Below, one piece after another: positions 55,610 to 64,000 of a stretch of DNA of 64,000 nucleotides. This DNA is from Levilactobacillus suantsaii (lineage in GTDB: Bacteria > Bacillota > Bacilli > Lactobacillales > Lactobacillaceae), in assembly GCF_004115745.1 (NCBI RefSeq), contig NZ_QXIL01000005.1, positions 62,001 to 126,000 of the forward strand, read 5' to 3'. Within the stretch, counting starts at the first letter, position 1. Each line of letters starts with the position of its first letter. The notes beneath the pieces were generated by a model. The model was given only the letters and a program-made list of their open reading frames with translations, made no database searches and had not been told where the DNA came from. The position numbers and the translations under genes are program-made.

Positions 55610-55680
55610 GGTGTTGGTCATGCCGCGCTTGGCAGTTGTTTTTCCCCGCCAAAGTGGCGCAACGAGGAACAGATTTAACC

Positions 55681-55708
55681 TTGCTATCCAGGGGGCTTCC
55701 CCTATAAT
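55681..55708 (+). promoter_or_regulatory. Promoter of the LDH-like/UPF0223/IMPase operon
   Basis: TTGCTA (55681-55686) and a perfect TATAAT (55703-55708) with a 16-base spacer. Confidence 0.6.
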
Positions 55709-55751
55709 GATGGTATGACTTAATTTCAGAAATCCAAATGGAGGCTTGTCA

Positions 55752-56657
55752 ATGAAACCGACATTACTCATTCAAGGGGAGTTAACGCAGACCAATCAGT
55801 TTTTACATCAACTACTGATGGCGGATCTACCAATTGATTGCGTGATTTTACCGGAACACACGGACGATACGCCCCAGTACCAGGCGTTGGTAGTCGCGAG
55901 CGCATTGTGCCCGCAGCTGTCGATCCGGGTGGGGACCAATACCGATTATGCGCAGGCAAGTTGGCTGATTTTACTCGATCAAACGGTGACGGAACAGCCA
56001 CTGGTAACGCGAGTGGCCAATTTGCGGCGGGTAACGAACCGAATTTTGGAGAACGGATTTCAGGGGCAGTTAATCTTTGCAGGGGAACACGATGACTTAT
56101 TTACTTACTTTGCGTGGAAGTATTCGGGGGCAGCGCCACACCAAATCTTGGGCTTGGGGACTTACCCACTGACCCGCTTGTTGACTTGTCGGTTGGCCGA
56201 ACGGTTAGGCGTGGGACCACGGGCGATTCAAACTACCGTCATTGGTCGTTCAGCGACTCCCATTGCAGCGTGGAGTCGAACCTATGTTGGGCCAACGCCC
56301 ATTTTGATGTATCTGGCTAACGCCGATGCTAAATTTGGGGCGGATGACCTGGGAAAAATGGGAAGCTGGTTACAGCGGGAAGCTGCGGCGCCACAGACGA
56401 CACTACGGTTCATGGTGTTGATTCGCATCTTGCGGTCGGTCTTGATGGGTCATCCCGTGATCGTGCCCGTCGCGCACCCACAACCAGAAACGCCGACTTA
56501 CGCCACGGCGACCCCGGTGCTGGTCTCGGCTGACGGGTGGAAGCCGCTGCCGAAGTTAGCGTTGTCGGAAGACGAGCAGCAAGACTACGCTGCTTGTGTG
56601 GCCGCAATCCAGGATGACATTGGTCAGATTGAAGGCCAACAAACGGAGGAAAATTAA
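55752..56657 (+). CDS. Lactate dehydrogenase-like protein lacking catalytic residues
   Basis: The 301-residue protein aligns by eye with the L-lactate/2-hydroxyisocaproate dehydrogenase family in its middle: RVANLRRVTNRILENGFQG, then LFTYFAWKYSGAAPHQILGLGT and ERLGVGPRAIQTTVIG...AAWSRTYVG. However, the NAD glycine loop at the N-terminus is not recognisable (LLIQGELTQ). The substrate-binding Asp/Arg after GT are Leu/Leu (GTYPLTRLL), the NPVD motif reads EHDD, and the catalytic His motif GEHGD is GRSAT. It is therefore probably a pseudoenzyme. ATG 55752 has GGAGG seven bases upstream. It shares its last base with the UPF0223 start. Confidence 0.8.
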   Translation: MKPTLLIQGELTQTNQFLHQLLMADLPIDCVILPEHTDDTPQYQALVVASALCPQLSIRVGTNTDYAQASWLILLDQTVTEQPLVTRVANLRRVTNRILENGFQGQLIFAGEHDDLFTYFAWKYSGAAPHQILGLGTYPLTRLLTCRLAERLGVGPRAIQTTVIGRSATPIAAWSRTYVGPTPILMYLANADAKFGADDLGKMGSWLQREAAAPQTTLRFMVLIRILRSVLMGHPVIVPVAHPQPETPTYATATPVLVSADGWKPLPKLALSEDEQQDYAACVAAIQDDIGQIEGQQTEEN

Positions 56658-56956
56658 TGGCACAAGCAATGAATTACGAGTACCCCCTGCAACCGGACTG
56701 GTCAACGGCTGATATCATTAAGGTGACACAGCTGTACCAGGACGTGGAAGCTGCTTACGAACGGGGGAAAGGGGTGGCCGTGGCTGACTTACTAACGGCA
56801 TACCGGGACTTCCAGACGGTCGTCCCCCAGAAGTTTGAGGAAAAGCAACTTGACCGCGATTTTCAGGCGGTTTCAGGCTATAGTATTTACCGGACGATAC
56901 AGGCAGCACGCCAAGCCACGACGGCTACCATTAAAATGAAAGGATCACAAAAATGA
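56657..56956 (+). CDS. UPF0223 family protein
   Basis: The 99-residue soluble protein has the family features NYEYPLQPDWSTADIIKVTQLYQDVEAAYERG near the start and FEEKQLDRDFQAVSGYSIYRTIQAAR in the second half. It is predicted as an all-helical bundle. Function unknown (YktA in Bacillus, also near an inositol-monophosphatase gene). GGAGG lies upstream. The stop overlaps the next ATG by four bases (ATGA). Confidence 0.9.
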   Translation: MAQAMNYEYPLQPDWSTADIIKVTQLYQDVEAAYERGKGVAVADLLTAYRDFQTVVPQKFEEKQLDRDFQAVSGYSIYRTIQAARQATTATIKMKGSQK

Positions 56957-57747
56957 GTGACTTAAATTGGCAAGACTTGAGTGCCCAAGTGGTGGCACTT
57001 TTGCAACAATCCCGACAACGGGTATTGACCCAAATGCAACGGGCGTTGACCATCGACGAAAAGACCAGTCGGAAAGATTTGGTTACCAACGTGGATAAGG
57101 GGAACGAGCAATTCTTGATTCAAGGGATTCGGCAATTGGACCCGCAAGCCCAGGTTTTGGGTGAAGAGGGGTTTGGTGACCACGTGACGTCGACGACCGG
57201 TCGGCTTTGGATTGTGGATCCCATCGATGGAACGATGAATTTTGTGAAGCAACGGGATAACTTTGCCATGATGATTGGCATCTATCAGGATGGCGTGGGG
57301 CAACTCGGGTTTATCTATGACGTCATGAAGGATGTCTTATACCGGGGTGGGCCGCAATTAGGCGGTGTCTGGGCCAACGAGATGCAACTGACTGCCCCGG
57401 CTGACTTAGCCTTGAGCGACGGACTGATCGGCATGAGTTCACCGTTAGTGATTCACGATGTGGCTCACATGCAGGCCATCGTCCACGCCAGTGCGGGGAT
57501 GCGGATTTACGGCAGTGCCGGAATTGAAATGATTAATGTTATGGTGGGCAAGACTTTAGGGTACATTTCGCACCTGAAACCGTGGGACTTTGCCGCGGGG
57601 CAAATTCTGCTCAATACGCTGGGGGTTCAGATGTCGACTATTGACGGACAGCCGCTTGATATGCTATCATCTAATCTTGTACTAGTAGCGACAAAACAAG
57701 CGCAACGTGATATTCTCCAAATTGAAGAAGATGACGTCTCACTGTGA
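56953..57747 (+). CDS. Inositol monophosphatase family protein (YktC-like)
   Basis: This Mg-dependent sugar/inositol phosphatase family member has 264 residues. The metal-binding motifs LGEEGF (about 70-75) and WIVDPIDGTMNFV (about 86-98) are intact, and the C-terminal metal Asp is in LKPWDFAAGQILL (about 210-222). The physiological substrate in lactobacilli is uncertain. It overlaps UPF0223 by four bases. Its stop codon lies in the 5' arm of its own terminator. Confidence 0.9.
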   Translation: MSDLNWQDLSAQVVALLQQSRQRVLTQMQRALTIDEKTSRKDLVTNVDKGNEQFLIQGIRQLDPQAQVLGEEGFGDHVTSTTGRLWIVDPIDGTMNFVKQRDNFAMMIGIYQDGVGQLGFIYDVMKDVLYRGGPQLGGVWANEMQLTAPADLALSDGLIGMSSPLVIHDVAHMQAIVHASAGMRIYGSAGIEMINVMVGKTLGYISHLKPWDFAAGQILLNTLGVQMSTIDGQPLDMLSSNLVLVATKQAQRDILQIEEDDVSL

Positions 57748-57766
57748 CTTGGTCACAGTTTTTTTA
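57741..57766 (+). terminator. Terminator overlapping the end of the IMPase gene
   Basis: ACTGTGAC (57741-57748) pairs with GTCACAGT (57752-57759) around TTG, followed by eight T. The TGA stop at 57745-57747 is inside the stem. Confidence 0.88.
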
Positions 57767-57882
57767 TGCGACAGCCGGTACGGTTGGACTTTACCGGTAA
57801 ATGGCGCTACAATAGGGCGTACTTGCTCTGTAAGTTCGCCAAGAACCATCTAATTCAACAAGTACGAAAGGAAGAAATACAC

Positions 57883-59727
57883 TTGAAAACCAGAGATGAT
57901 ATCCGTAACATTGCCATCATTGCCCACGTTGACCACGGGAAGACGACGTTGGTTAACGAAATGCTGAAACAATCCGACACGTTGGATTCCCACGCTTCGA
58001 TTGAGGACCGGGCCTTAGACTCCAACGCCATTGAACGGGAACGGGGAATCACGATCCTGTCCAAGAACACGGCGGTACGCTACGGCGACAAGCAAATCAA
58101 CATCTTGGATACCCCAGGACACGCCGACTTTGGTGGTGAAGTTGAACGGATCATGCGTATGGTTGATGGCGTTTTGTTGGTTGTCGATGCCTACGAAGGA
58201 ACGATGCCGCAGACCCGGTTCGTTCTGAAGAAGGCTTTGGATCAACACTTGACCCCAATCGTGGTCATCAACAAGGTTGACCGTCCAGGTGCCCGGCCTT
58301 CTGAAGTTGTCGATGAAGTTCTGGATCTCTTTATTGAACTGGGTGCTGACGAAGACCAATTGGACTTCCCCGTTGTTTACGCTTCGGCCATGAACGGGAC
58401 GTCCAGTTACGACCCAGACTTATCGACCCAAGAACACACCATGAAACCAATTTTTGACACTATTATTAAGAATATTCCAGCACCACTGGATAATGCTGAT
58501 GAACCGTTACAATTCCAAGTTGCGATGTTGGACTACAACGATTTCGTTGGTCGGGTCGGCATTGGCCGGATTTTCCGGGGGAAGATTAAAGTTGGGGACC
58601 ACGTTACGGTTATGAAGCTGGACGGGTCGCAACAAAACTTCCGGGTTACGAAGCTATTTGGTTACTTTGGCTTGAAGCGCTTGGAAATCAACGAAGCGAA
58701 AGCCGGGGACTTGATTGCTGTTTCCGGGATGGAAGACATCAACGTTGGGGAAACCGTTGTGGATCCAGATCACTTGGAACCACTCCCATTATTGCGGATT
58801 GACGAACCAACTTTGAAGATGACTTTCCGGACCAACGACTCACCATTTGCGGGCCGCGAAGGGAAATTCGTGACGTCACGTCAAATCGAAGAACGCTTAA
58901 AGCGGGAATTGCATACCGACGTGTCCTTACGAGTTGACGACACGGAAGACCCAGGTGCTTGGATCGTTTCCGGCCGTGGGGAATTGCATTTGTCCATCTT
59001 GATTGAAACCATGCGGCGTGAAGGTTACGAATTACAAGCTTCCCGTCCAGAAGTTATCTACAAGACGATTGACAACACCCGTTGCGAACCATTTGAATCC
59101 GTGCAAATCGATACGCCGGATGAATACACCGGTTCCATCATCGACTCTCTTTCCAAGCGGAAGGGTGAAATGAAGAACATGGAAGCCGTTGGTAACGGTC
59201 AAACGCGGTTGACCTTCTTGGCCCCAACGCGTGGGTTGATTGGTTACTCGACCGACTTCTTGTCCATGACCCGGGGTTACGGGATTATGAACCACACGTT
59301 CTCCAAGTACATGCCAGTCATCAAGAACTGGAACCCAGGTCGTCGTAACGGGACGCTGGTTTCCATCAATTCTGGTAAAGTGACGACTTACGCTATCATG
59401 GCCGTTCAAGACCGGGGAATCATCTTCACTGATCCAGGTACTGAAGTTTACGAAGGGATGATCATCGGCCAAAACAGCCGGGATAACGACATCTCCGTCA
59501 ACATCACGCGTGGCCGGAACCAAACCAACGTCCGGGCCGCTGGTTCTGAAGATATTGCCAAGGTTAAGACGCCATTGAAGATGTCTTTGGAAGAGTCACT
59601 GGAATTCATCAACGAAGATGAATACTGTGAAATCACTCCAGAACATGTTCGTCTGCGGAAGCAAATCTTGAACACTAGCGAACGTGAAAAGGCCGCTAAG
59701 AAGATGCGCCACGGAAACAACAAATAA
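57883..59727 (+). CDS. typA: Ribosome-associated GTPase TypA/BipA
   Basis: TypA is a translational GTPase that aids 50S assembly and growth under stress. From TTG at 57883 (GAAAGGAAG upstream) it has 614 residues, the usual length. The G domain shows AHVDHGKTT (14-22), [18 protein letters not shown] (about 76-85) and NKVD (about 130-133). Domains II, III and V follow, and the BipA-specific C-terminal domain ends in KKMRHGNNK. The in-frame ATG at 57766 lies in the preceding terminator and would add 39 unconserved residues. It is transcribed separately from the IMPase operon. Confidence 0.96.
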   Translation: MKTRDDIRNIAIIAHVDHGKTTLVNEMLKQSDTLDSHASIEDRALDSNAIERERGITILSKNTAVRYGDKQINILDTPGHADFGGEVERIMRMVDGVLLVVDAYEGTMPQTRFVLKKALDQHLTPIVVINKVDRPGARPSEVVDEVLDLFIELGADEDQLDFPVVYASAMNGTSSYDPDLSTQEHTMKPIFDTIIKNIPAPLDNADEPLQFQVAMLDYNDFVGRVGIGRIFRGKIKVGDHVTVMKLDGSQQNFRVTKLFGYFGLKRLEINEAKAGDLIAVSGMEDINVGETVVDPDHLEPLPLLRIDEPTLKMTFRTNDSPFAGREGKFVTSRQIEERLKRELHTDVSLRVDDTEDPGAWIVSGRGELHLSILIETMRREGYELQASRPEVIYKTIDNTRCEPFESVQIDTPDEYTGSIIDSLSKRKGEMKNMEAVGNGQTRLTFLAPTRGLIGYSTDFLSMTRGYGIMNHTFSKYMPVIKNWNPGRRNGTLVSINSGKVTTYAIMAVQDRGIIFTDPGTEVYEGMIIGQNSRDNDISVNITRGRNQTNVRAAGSEDIAKVKTPLKMSLEESLEFINEDEYCEITPEHVRLRKQILNTSEREKAAKKMRHGNNK

Positions 59728-59750
59728 GTAAAACTTAACTAAAATTTTAC

Positions 59751-59789
59751 GGGGAAGACTGCACGGGAAACCGCCGCGGTCTTCCTTTT
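59751..59789 (+). terminator. Terminator of typA
   Basis: GGAAGACTGC and GCGGTCTTCC pair (one G-T or mismatch) with TTTTC behind. Confidence 0.8.
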
Positions 59790-59798
59790 CTTTAGGCC

Positions 59799-59827
59799 TG
59801 AAACTCAGTGAACGTCTATGCTATAAT
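59799..59827 (+). promoter_or_regulatory. Promoter of ftsW
   Basis: A perfect TATAAT (59822-59827) is preceded 17 bases earlier by TGAAAC, a weak -35. Confidence 0.5.
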
Positions 59828-59876
59828 ATAAGCATTCGATTGCCGATTTAACGGCAGGCTTGGGGCGAACGACAGT

Positions 59877-61031
59877 ATGCGAAAATTAAAATATTTGGAC
59901 TACTGGCTCCTAGTCCCCTATCTCGGACTGAGCGTGTTAGGCATCGTCATGGTCTACTCGGCCAGTGCGGATATTGGGACGCAAAACGGGGGGAGTCCAA
60001 CCAGTTACTTATTGAAACAAACGCTTTACGTCATCCTGGGATTACTGGTAATCACCTTTATGATGGCGCTCAATTTGCAGAAGCTTCGTGATCGCAATGT
60101 GCTGCGGATACTGAGTATCGCCGCTTTTGTGTCATTAGGGGGCTTATTACTGGTGGGTCAAACCATCAACGGGGCTGCTGGGTGGTATCATTTAGGGCCC
60201 ATCAGCCTACAACCTGCGGAATTTGTGAAATTTTACCTGATTGTTTGGCTGGCCAACGCGATTGCCAACCGTCAAACAGAGATTGAAACGGAGGGCTGGT
60301 ATTTGTCGATGCGGCGGCCACTGCTGATTTGTATCGCCATCTTAGCGTTAATTTTTGTCCAACCGGATATTGGGGGGATGACCATCAACGCTTGTATCGT
60401 CATGGTACTAGCTTTGGCGAGTGGCATTAATTGGAAGTGGGCAACCGGACTCATGACCGGAGGAATCTTACTGGTCGTAGGGGTTATCTTTCCTTTACTG
60501 GTCAAACTGTCGGAAAGTGGGTTCGCCAAAGATTCGTATCAGTTACAACGTATCGTGGCCTTTACGAACCCATTTGCCCATTCTCAATCGGTCGGGCAAC
60601 AACTGGTTAATTCCTACTATGCCTTAAGCAATGGGGGAATCTTTGGCGTTGGCTGGGGTAATAGTATCCAAAAGACCGGGTACTTACCCGAACCCAACAC
60701 CGACTTTATTATGGCTATCTTAGCCGAAGAATTAGGGCTCATTGTGGCGTTAATCGTCATCGCAGTTCTTTTCTTGATGATTACCCGTACGGTGTTGATC
60801 GGGGTCCGCAGTAATTCAACGTATTATGGCTTGATCTGCTACGGTGCAGCAACGTATTTGACCGTCCAAACGCTCTTCAATCTAGGGGGTGTCTTGGGGT
60901 TATTGCCGATTACCGGGGTCACTTTCCCATTCATTAGTTACGGGGGGTCCAGTACCTGGACGTTGGCCTTAGTGATGGGCTTGGTGTTGAATATTAGTGC
61001 GCGGCAAAAGTATTACCGCGCGACCCATTAG
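59877..61031 (+). CDS. ftsW: Septal peptidoglycan polymerase FtsW (SEDS family)
   Basis: This SEDS glycosyltransferase polymerises lipid II at the septum with its partner PBP. The 384 residues have about ten membrane helices. SEDS features include GIVMVYSAS near the start, VLILGPISLQPAEF-like GPISLQPAEFVKF (about 103-115), the loop with SYYALSNGGIFGVGWGNSIQKTGYLPEPNTDFIMA (about 244-278) and PFISYGGSS (about 355-363). Location near ylbG, rsmD and coaD favours FtsW rather than RodA. The RBS before ATG 59877 is GGGGCG, weak. Confidence 0.9.
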   Translation: MRKLKYLDYWLLVPYLGLSVLGIVMVYSASADIGTQNGGSPTSYLLKQTLYVILGLLVITFMMALNLQKLRDRNVLRILSIAAFVSLGGLLLVGQTINGAAGWYHLGPISLQPAEFVKFYLIVWLANAIANRQTEIETEGWYLSMRRPLLICIAILALIFVQPDIGGMTINACIVMVLALASGINWKWATGLMTGGILLVVGVIFPLLVKLSESGFAKDSYQLQRIVAFTNPFAHSQSVGQQLVNSYYALSNGGIFGVGWGNSIQKTGYLPEPNTDFIMAILAEELGLIVALIVIAVLFLMITRTVLIGVRSNSTYYGLICYGAATYLTVQTLFNLGGVLGLLPITGVTFPFISYGGSSTWTLALVMGLVLNISARQKYYRATH

Positions 61032-61051
61032 TAGAGAGGGGAACGAGTAAC

Positions 61052-61336
61052 ATGGCATTTGAAATTCAGCCACGGCAAAGTTTAATCGTGTATACGTACA
61101 GCTTAAAACAGACGCGGCAGTTAAAACGTTACGGCACGGTGATGTACGTGTCTAAAAAGATGCGTTACGTCGTGTTATATGTCGATCAAGACCAGGTTAC
61201 TGACCTGGTGGACCAACTACAACATTTACGGTTCGTGAAACGGGTCGTGCCGTCTGACCGACCGAAGATTAAAGAAACGTTCAACGGGGTTGAGAAACCA
61301 ACTGTTGCGACGGAAACAGAGGATGATGACGAATGA
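61052..61336 (+). CDS. DUF2129 family protein (YlbG-like)
   Basis: The 94-residue cytosolic protein contains LIVYTYSLKQTRQLKRYGTVMYVSKKMRYVVLYVD, the typical YlbG core, and an acidic C-terminal tail (TEDDDE). Function unknown. GAGAGGGG lies before the ATG. Its stop overlaps the rsmD start (ATGA), an arrangement conserved with Bacillus ylbG-ylbH-coaD. Confidence 0.9.
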   Translation: MAFEIQPRQSLIVYTYSLKQTRQLKRYGTVMYVSKKMRYVVLYVDQDQVTDLVDQLQHLRFVKRVVPSDRPKIKETFNGVEKPTVATETEDDDE

Positions 61337-61890
61337 GAATTGTTGCCGGTGATTTTGGGGGCCGCCGTTTGAAGGCCGTTCCGGGACGGGCCACGCGTCC
61401 CACCACTGATAAAGTCAAAGAGGCCATGTTCAACATTATCGGGCCTTATTTTTCGGGTGGTCAAAGCCTTGATCTCTTTGCAGGCTCCGGTGGGCTGAGT
61501 ATCGAAGCAGTCTCTCGGGGAATTGACCGGGCCGTTTTGATTGACCGGCAGTACGCCGCGATTCAGACGATTCAAGCGAACGTGGCGGTGACTAAGGTGC
61601 CCGAGCGCTTTGAAATCTTGAAGCGCGATGCCAATCGGGCTGTCACGGCACTGGCCAAACGGGGTGAACACTTCGATCTGGTCTTCTTTGACCCTCCTTA
61701 CGCGCAGCAAAAAATCGTCGCTCAAATGGCTCAACTTAAAGAGCTGGGGTTATTAACGGCGACGGCCCGGGTGGTCTGTGAGACCGACCAAAACGCTCAA
61801 TTACCGGAGGAGATTCCGGGATTCACTTTTGTGGAACAACGAAATTATGGCATTACAGTTTTGACGATTTACGCTGTGGAAGGGAGTTAG
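61333..61890 (+). CDS. rsmD: 16S rRNA (guanine(966)-N(2))-methyltransferase RsmD
   Basis: RsmD methylates G966 of 16S rRNA with SAM. The 185 residues have RIVAGDFGGRRLKAVPG at the start, RPTTDKVKEAMFNII, the SAM loop DLFAGSGGLSIEA (about 48-60) and the catalytic DPPYA (about 117-121). It overlaps the DUF2129 gene by four bases and is followed by coaD after two bases. Confidence 0.95.
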   Translation: MRIVAGDFGGRRLKAVPGRATRPTTDKVKEAMFNIIGPYFSGGQSLDLFAGSGGLSIEAVSRGIDRAVLIDRQYAAIQTIQANVAVTKVPERFEILKRDANRAVTALAKRGEHFDLVFFDPPYAQQKIVAQMAQLKELGLLTATARVVCETDQNAQLPEEIPGFTFVEQRNYGITVLTIYAVEGS

Positions 61891-61892
61891 CG

Positions 61893-62381
61893 ATGACGGT
61901 TGCAGTATTTCCGGGGAGCTTTGATCCCCTAACTAACGGCCACTTGGATTTGATCATTCGGGCGAGCCACTTGTTTGACCAGTTGGTCGTCGTGGTGGGG
62001 CAAAACACCTCCAAAAAAGGGGTCTTTACGCCCAGTGAGCGGGTAGCCTTCATCCAACAAAGCATCCAAACGCTTCCCAACGTGACGGTACAGGTCGAAA
62101 GCGGACTGACCGTGGCGTTCATGCATCAGTTGCACGCCACGGTCCTGATTCGCGGGTTGCGGACTAGCACCGATTTTGAATACGAACGGGGCATTGCGGG
62201 GATGAACCGCCATTTGGACCCTAAGATTGAAACGGTCTGCTTGATGGCTGATGCAAAGTACCAGTTTGTGTCGTCCAGTCTCTTACGCGAAGTCGCCAAG
62301 TTCGGGGGTGACTTGACCACCCTGGTGCCGGCACCGGTCGCCAAGGCCCTGGCGCAGCGGTTGGGAAGTGACACAAAGTGA
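61893..62381 (+). CDS. coaD: Phosphopantetheine adenylyltransferase CoaD
   Basis: CoaD catalyses the penultimate step of coenzyme A synthesis. The 162 residues contain the nucleotidyltransferase motif PGSFDPLTNGHLDLI (about 7-21), RGLRTSTDFEYE (about 88-99) and the SSSLLREVAKFGGD (about 128-141) segment. The HxGH-type site here reads TNGH, as is standard for CoaD. GGAGTTAG precedes the ATG. It overlaps the following gene by four bases. Confidence 0.96.
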   Translation: MTVAVFPGSFDPLTNGHLDLIIRASHLFDQLVVVVGQNTSKKGVFTPSERVAFIQQSIQTLPNVTVQVESGLTVAFMHQLHATVLIRGLRTSTDFEYERGIAGMNRHLDPKIETVCLMADAKYQFVSSSLLREVAKFGGDLTTLVPAPVAKALAQRLGSDTK

Positions 62382-63442
62382 AACGATTACGACGTGTGAC
62401 GCGCCAGCAGTGGACCCAGTTCGTGGGGATGCTGGTGGCGGTGGCGGCTATTTTGGCTTTCTTTATGCTTCCGTTGCCCCGCTACATCGAAGGTCCCGGT
62501 GAAGCCGATGATTTGAAGGCCTTTGTGACCATGCCACATCATCAGGACAAACAAAAGGGGAAGTTCATGATTACTTCGGTGACCGTGGCGCAAGCGCGTC
62601 CGGTAAGCTACCTGTACGCCAAGTTGAAGTCTTACTACTCGATTGAACCCGCTTCTAGTGTGACCGGAGGAGCAAGCAATGCCACTTATGACAAAGTCCA
62701 GGACTTTTATATGCAGAGTGCGATTAACGAGTCCATTTACACGGCTTACAAGGCGGCTAAGCGGCCGGTGACCCGCAAGTACCTCGGGATCTATGTTCTG
62801 AGTGTAGCGGCTAATTCGCCCTTTAAAGGGCATTTAGCGGTGGGAGATACGGTGACTAAGGTCAACGGCCACCACTTTAATAGCATGACGGGCTATCAAC
62901 ACTACATTCAACGCCAAAAGGTCCACCAGAAACTAACGGTCACTTATCGCCACCAGGGCAAGACGAAAAAAACGACTGCCAAACTCATGAAGCTTTCAAC
63001 GGGTAAGGCGGGGATTGGGATTACCTTGACCGATAATGTCAAGGTGCAAGCCAAACCCAAGGTGACCGTCGATCCCGGTAATATTGGGGGACCATCAGGT
63101 GGCTTGATGTTCAGCCTACAGATCTACCAACAATTGACCGGTGAAAATCTCCGGCATGGCCGTAAAATCGCCGGGACGGGGACCGTTGATAGTCACGGCA
63201 ATGTTGGTGAGATTGGTGGAATCGATAAAAAGGTCATTGCCGCCAAACGAGCGGGAGCCACGATATTCTTTGCCCCGTACGTAAAGCCCACTAAGACGGT
63301 TTTGAAGTATGAGGAAAACCACCAAACGAATTATCAACTTGCTAAGAAAACGGCAAAAAAGAATGCACCAAATATGAAGGTCGTCCCGGTCCGTTCCTTT
63401 AAGGACGCACTCCATTACTTACAGACTCACCCTAAGTCTTAG
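62378..63442 (+). CDS. SepM/YlbL-type membrane-anchored Lon-like protease with PDZ domain
   Basis: The 354-residue serine protease has a short basic cytoplasmic start, one membrane helix (about 13-33), a PDZ domain (about 125-205) with FKGHLAVGDTVTKVNG, and a C-terminal S16 (Lon-type) protease domain. The catalytic Ser240 lies in GGPSGGLMFSL and the Lys in GIDKKVIAAKRAGA (about 283-285). In streptococci SepM processes a competence pheromone; the substrate here is unknown. The GTG at 62378 overlaps coaD. A terminator follows before comEA. Confidence 0.92.
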   Translation: MKRLRRVTRQQWTQFVGMLVAVAAILAFFMLPLPRYIEGPGEADDLKAFVTMPHHQDKQKGKFMITSVTVAQARPVSYLYAKLKSYYSIEPASSVTGGASNATYDKVQDFYMQSAINESIYTAYKAAKRPVTRKYLGIYVLSVAANSPFKGHLAVGDTVTKVNGHHFNSMTGYQHYIQRQKVHQKLTVTYRHQGKTKKTTAKLMKLSTGKAGIGITLTDNVKVQAKPKVTVDPGNIGGPSGGLMFSLQIYQQLTGENLRHGRKIAGTGTVDSHGNVGEIGGIDKKVIAAKRAGATIFFAPYVKPTKTVLKYEENHQTNYQLAKKTAKKNAPNMKVVPVRSFKDALHYLQTHPKS

Positions 63443-63458
63443 GCCAAAGGTGAGTTAG

Positions 63459-63507
63459 CCAACCTGGCTTTTCGGGATGTCCCGGAACGGCTAGGTTGGT
63501 TTTTTTA
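63459..63507 (+). terminator. Terminator of the ftsW-sepM region
   Basis: CCAACCT (63459-63465) pairs with AGGTTGG (63493-63499); an internal CGGGA/TCCCG helix closes the loop, and eight T follow. Confidence 0.85.
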
Positions 63508-63570
63508 GCTGACGGCAAAAATTTAGGAACGCCTTTCGGAGTTAGAACTATAACCAGGAGGTGCAAAGGG

Positions 63571-64000
63571 ATGCAAGTGATTTGGGAATGGCTAGCACAA
63601 CTGCCGCGGCGTGTTCAGCTCATAGTGGGGAGCATGGGCGTCGTGGTGCTGATCGGACTAGGCTGGATGCTGTTGCGACCGGAAGCGACTTCGGTGGCTA
63701 CGGGAACACCACCGCCGGCCACCACGAATTCGGCGTTAGTGACATCGCGGCAGACGCTGAGTTCCGGAGCTACGGGCATTTCGAAGGCCAGTACGGTGAG
63801 CCACGACACCCGGGTGTTTGTCGATGTCCAGGGAGCAGTCAAACGACCGGGATTGTACCAATTTTCCCAGGGAATGCGGGTAGCCGATGCACTCAAGACT
63901 GCCGGGGGATTAGTGGCGCGAGCGGACCGGAAACGAATTAACTTAGCCACGCGGTTGGTGGACCAGCAACAGTTGTATATCCCGTTGAAGGGTGAGAAAA
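63571..64000 (+). CDS. comEA: Competence protein ComEA, N-terminal part (runs off the window)
   Basis: ComEA is the membrane-bound DNA receptor of natural transformation. The frame from ATG 63571 (AGGAGGTG upstream) remains open to the window end, 143 codons. It starts with a basic-flanked membrane helix (about 15-37), followed by a Thr/Ser/Ala-rich linker. The SLBB-like domain FVDVQGAVKRPGLYQF (about 84-99) continues with RVADALKTAGGL and LATRLVDQQQLYIP. The C-terminal helix-hairpin-helix DNA-binding region would lie beyond 64000. Placement after sepM and start of a com late operon fits. Confidence 0.93.
   Translation, partial: MQVIWEWLAQLPRRVQLIVGSMGVVVLIGLGWMLLRPEATSVATGTPPPATTNSALVTSRQTLSSGATGISKASTVSHDTRVFVDVQGAVKRPGLYQFSQGMRVADALKTAGGLVARADRKRINLATRLVDQQQLYIPLKGEK

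Overview
The window is a stretch of chromosome from a low-genome-size Firmicute of the family Lactobacillaceae. The evidence is a Lactobacillales-type gene complement (DUF4044, DUF3397, DUF1831, RNA polymerase epsilon subunit RpoY, RNase J1, UPF0223, SepM-type protease), sigma-A promoters of the TTGACA-N17-TATAAT kind, strong AAGGAGG ribosome binding sites, frequent TTG and GTG starts, and an ileS T-box. The coding sequence is fairly GC-rich for lactobacilli; I would guess a Levilactobacillus-like species, but that is inference. There are no tRNA or rRNA genes, CRISPR arrays, insertion sequences or prophage genes, so this is core genome.

Region by region. 1-3500: end of an RlmA-type rRNA methyltransferase, a candidate small structured RNA with its own promoter and terminator, trmL and the FtsK/SpoIIIE DNA translocase. 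3501-18025: a tiny reverse-strand DUF4044 gene, then the complete division and cell-wall (dcw) cluster: DUF3397, mraZ, rsmH, ftsL, pbp2B, mraY, murD, murG, divIB, ftsA, ftsZ, sepF, ylmG, ylmH, divIVA. A four-repeat MraZ operator precedes mraZ. 18026-21250: T-box leader and ileS, with an extra large hairpin between them. 21280-24705: one operon of a divergent cold-shock-fold protein, a Nudix hydrolase, a small membrane protein, mtnN, a cysteine desulfurase and a DUF1831 protein. 24746-31314: mnmA (next to its likely sulfur donor), a histidine phosphatase, a TPR protein, recD2 and a second-type PRPP synthetase.

31365-43290 is the most accessory-looking part: a membrane acyltransferase, an OppA lipoprotein, murQ under a good CcpA (cre) site, an aldo-keto reductase, rbsR-rbsK, transketolase, a NlpC/P60 peptidase without a signal peptide, and a secreted DUF1002 protein. 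OppA, MurQ and the cytosolic-looking NlpC/P60 enzyme suggest muropeptide uptake and recycling, which is inference. 43291-45876: a LysM-NlpC/P60 wall hydrolase with a long leader and a small orphan gene, closed by a 46-bp perfect palindrome. 45891-50335: reverse-strand dagK-like lipid kinase, rnjA and rpoY, a forward membrane-anchored protein of unknown function, and reverse-strand def. 50612-55609: pdhABCD. 55752-57766: an apparently catalytically dead lactate-dehydrogenase-like protein, UPF0223 and an inositol-monophosphatase-type enzyme. 57883-64000: typA, ftsW, DUF2129, rsmD, coaD, sepM and the start of comEA.

The most interesting items are the LDH-fold pseudoenzyme at 55752-56657, the small RNA at 282-390, the unexplained hairpin at 18291-18341, the clear MraZ operator at 4348-4382 and the divergent cold-shock-fold protein at 21348-21569. 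I did not find a convincing wholly new multi-gene system. Most of the window is conserved housekeeping DNA. All family calls are from reading the translated sequence; no database search was run.
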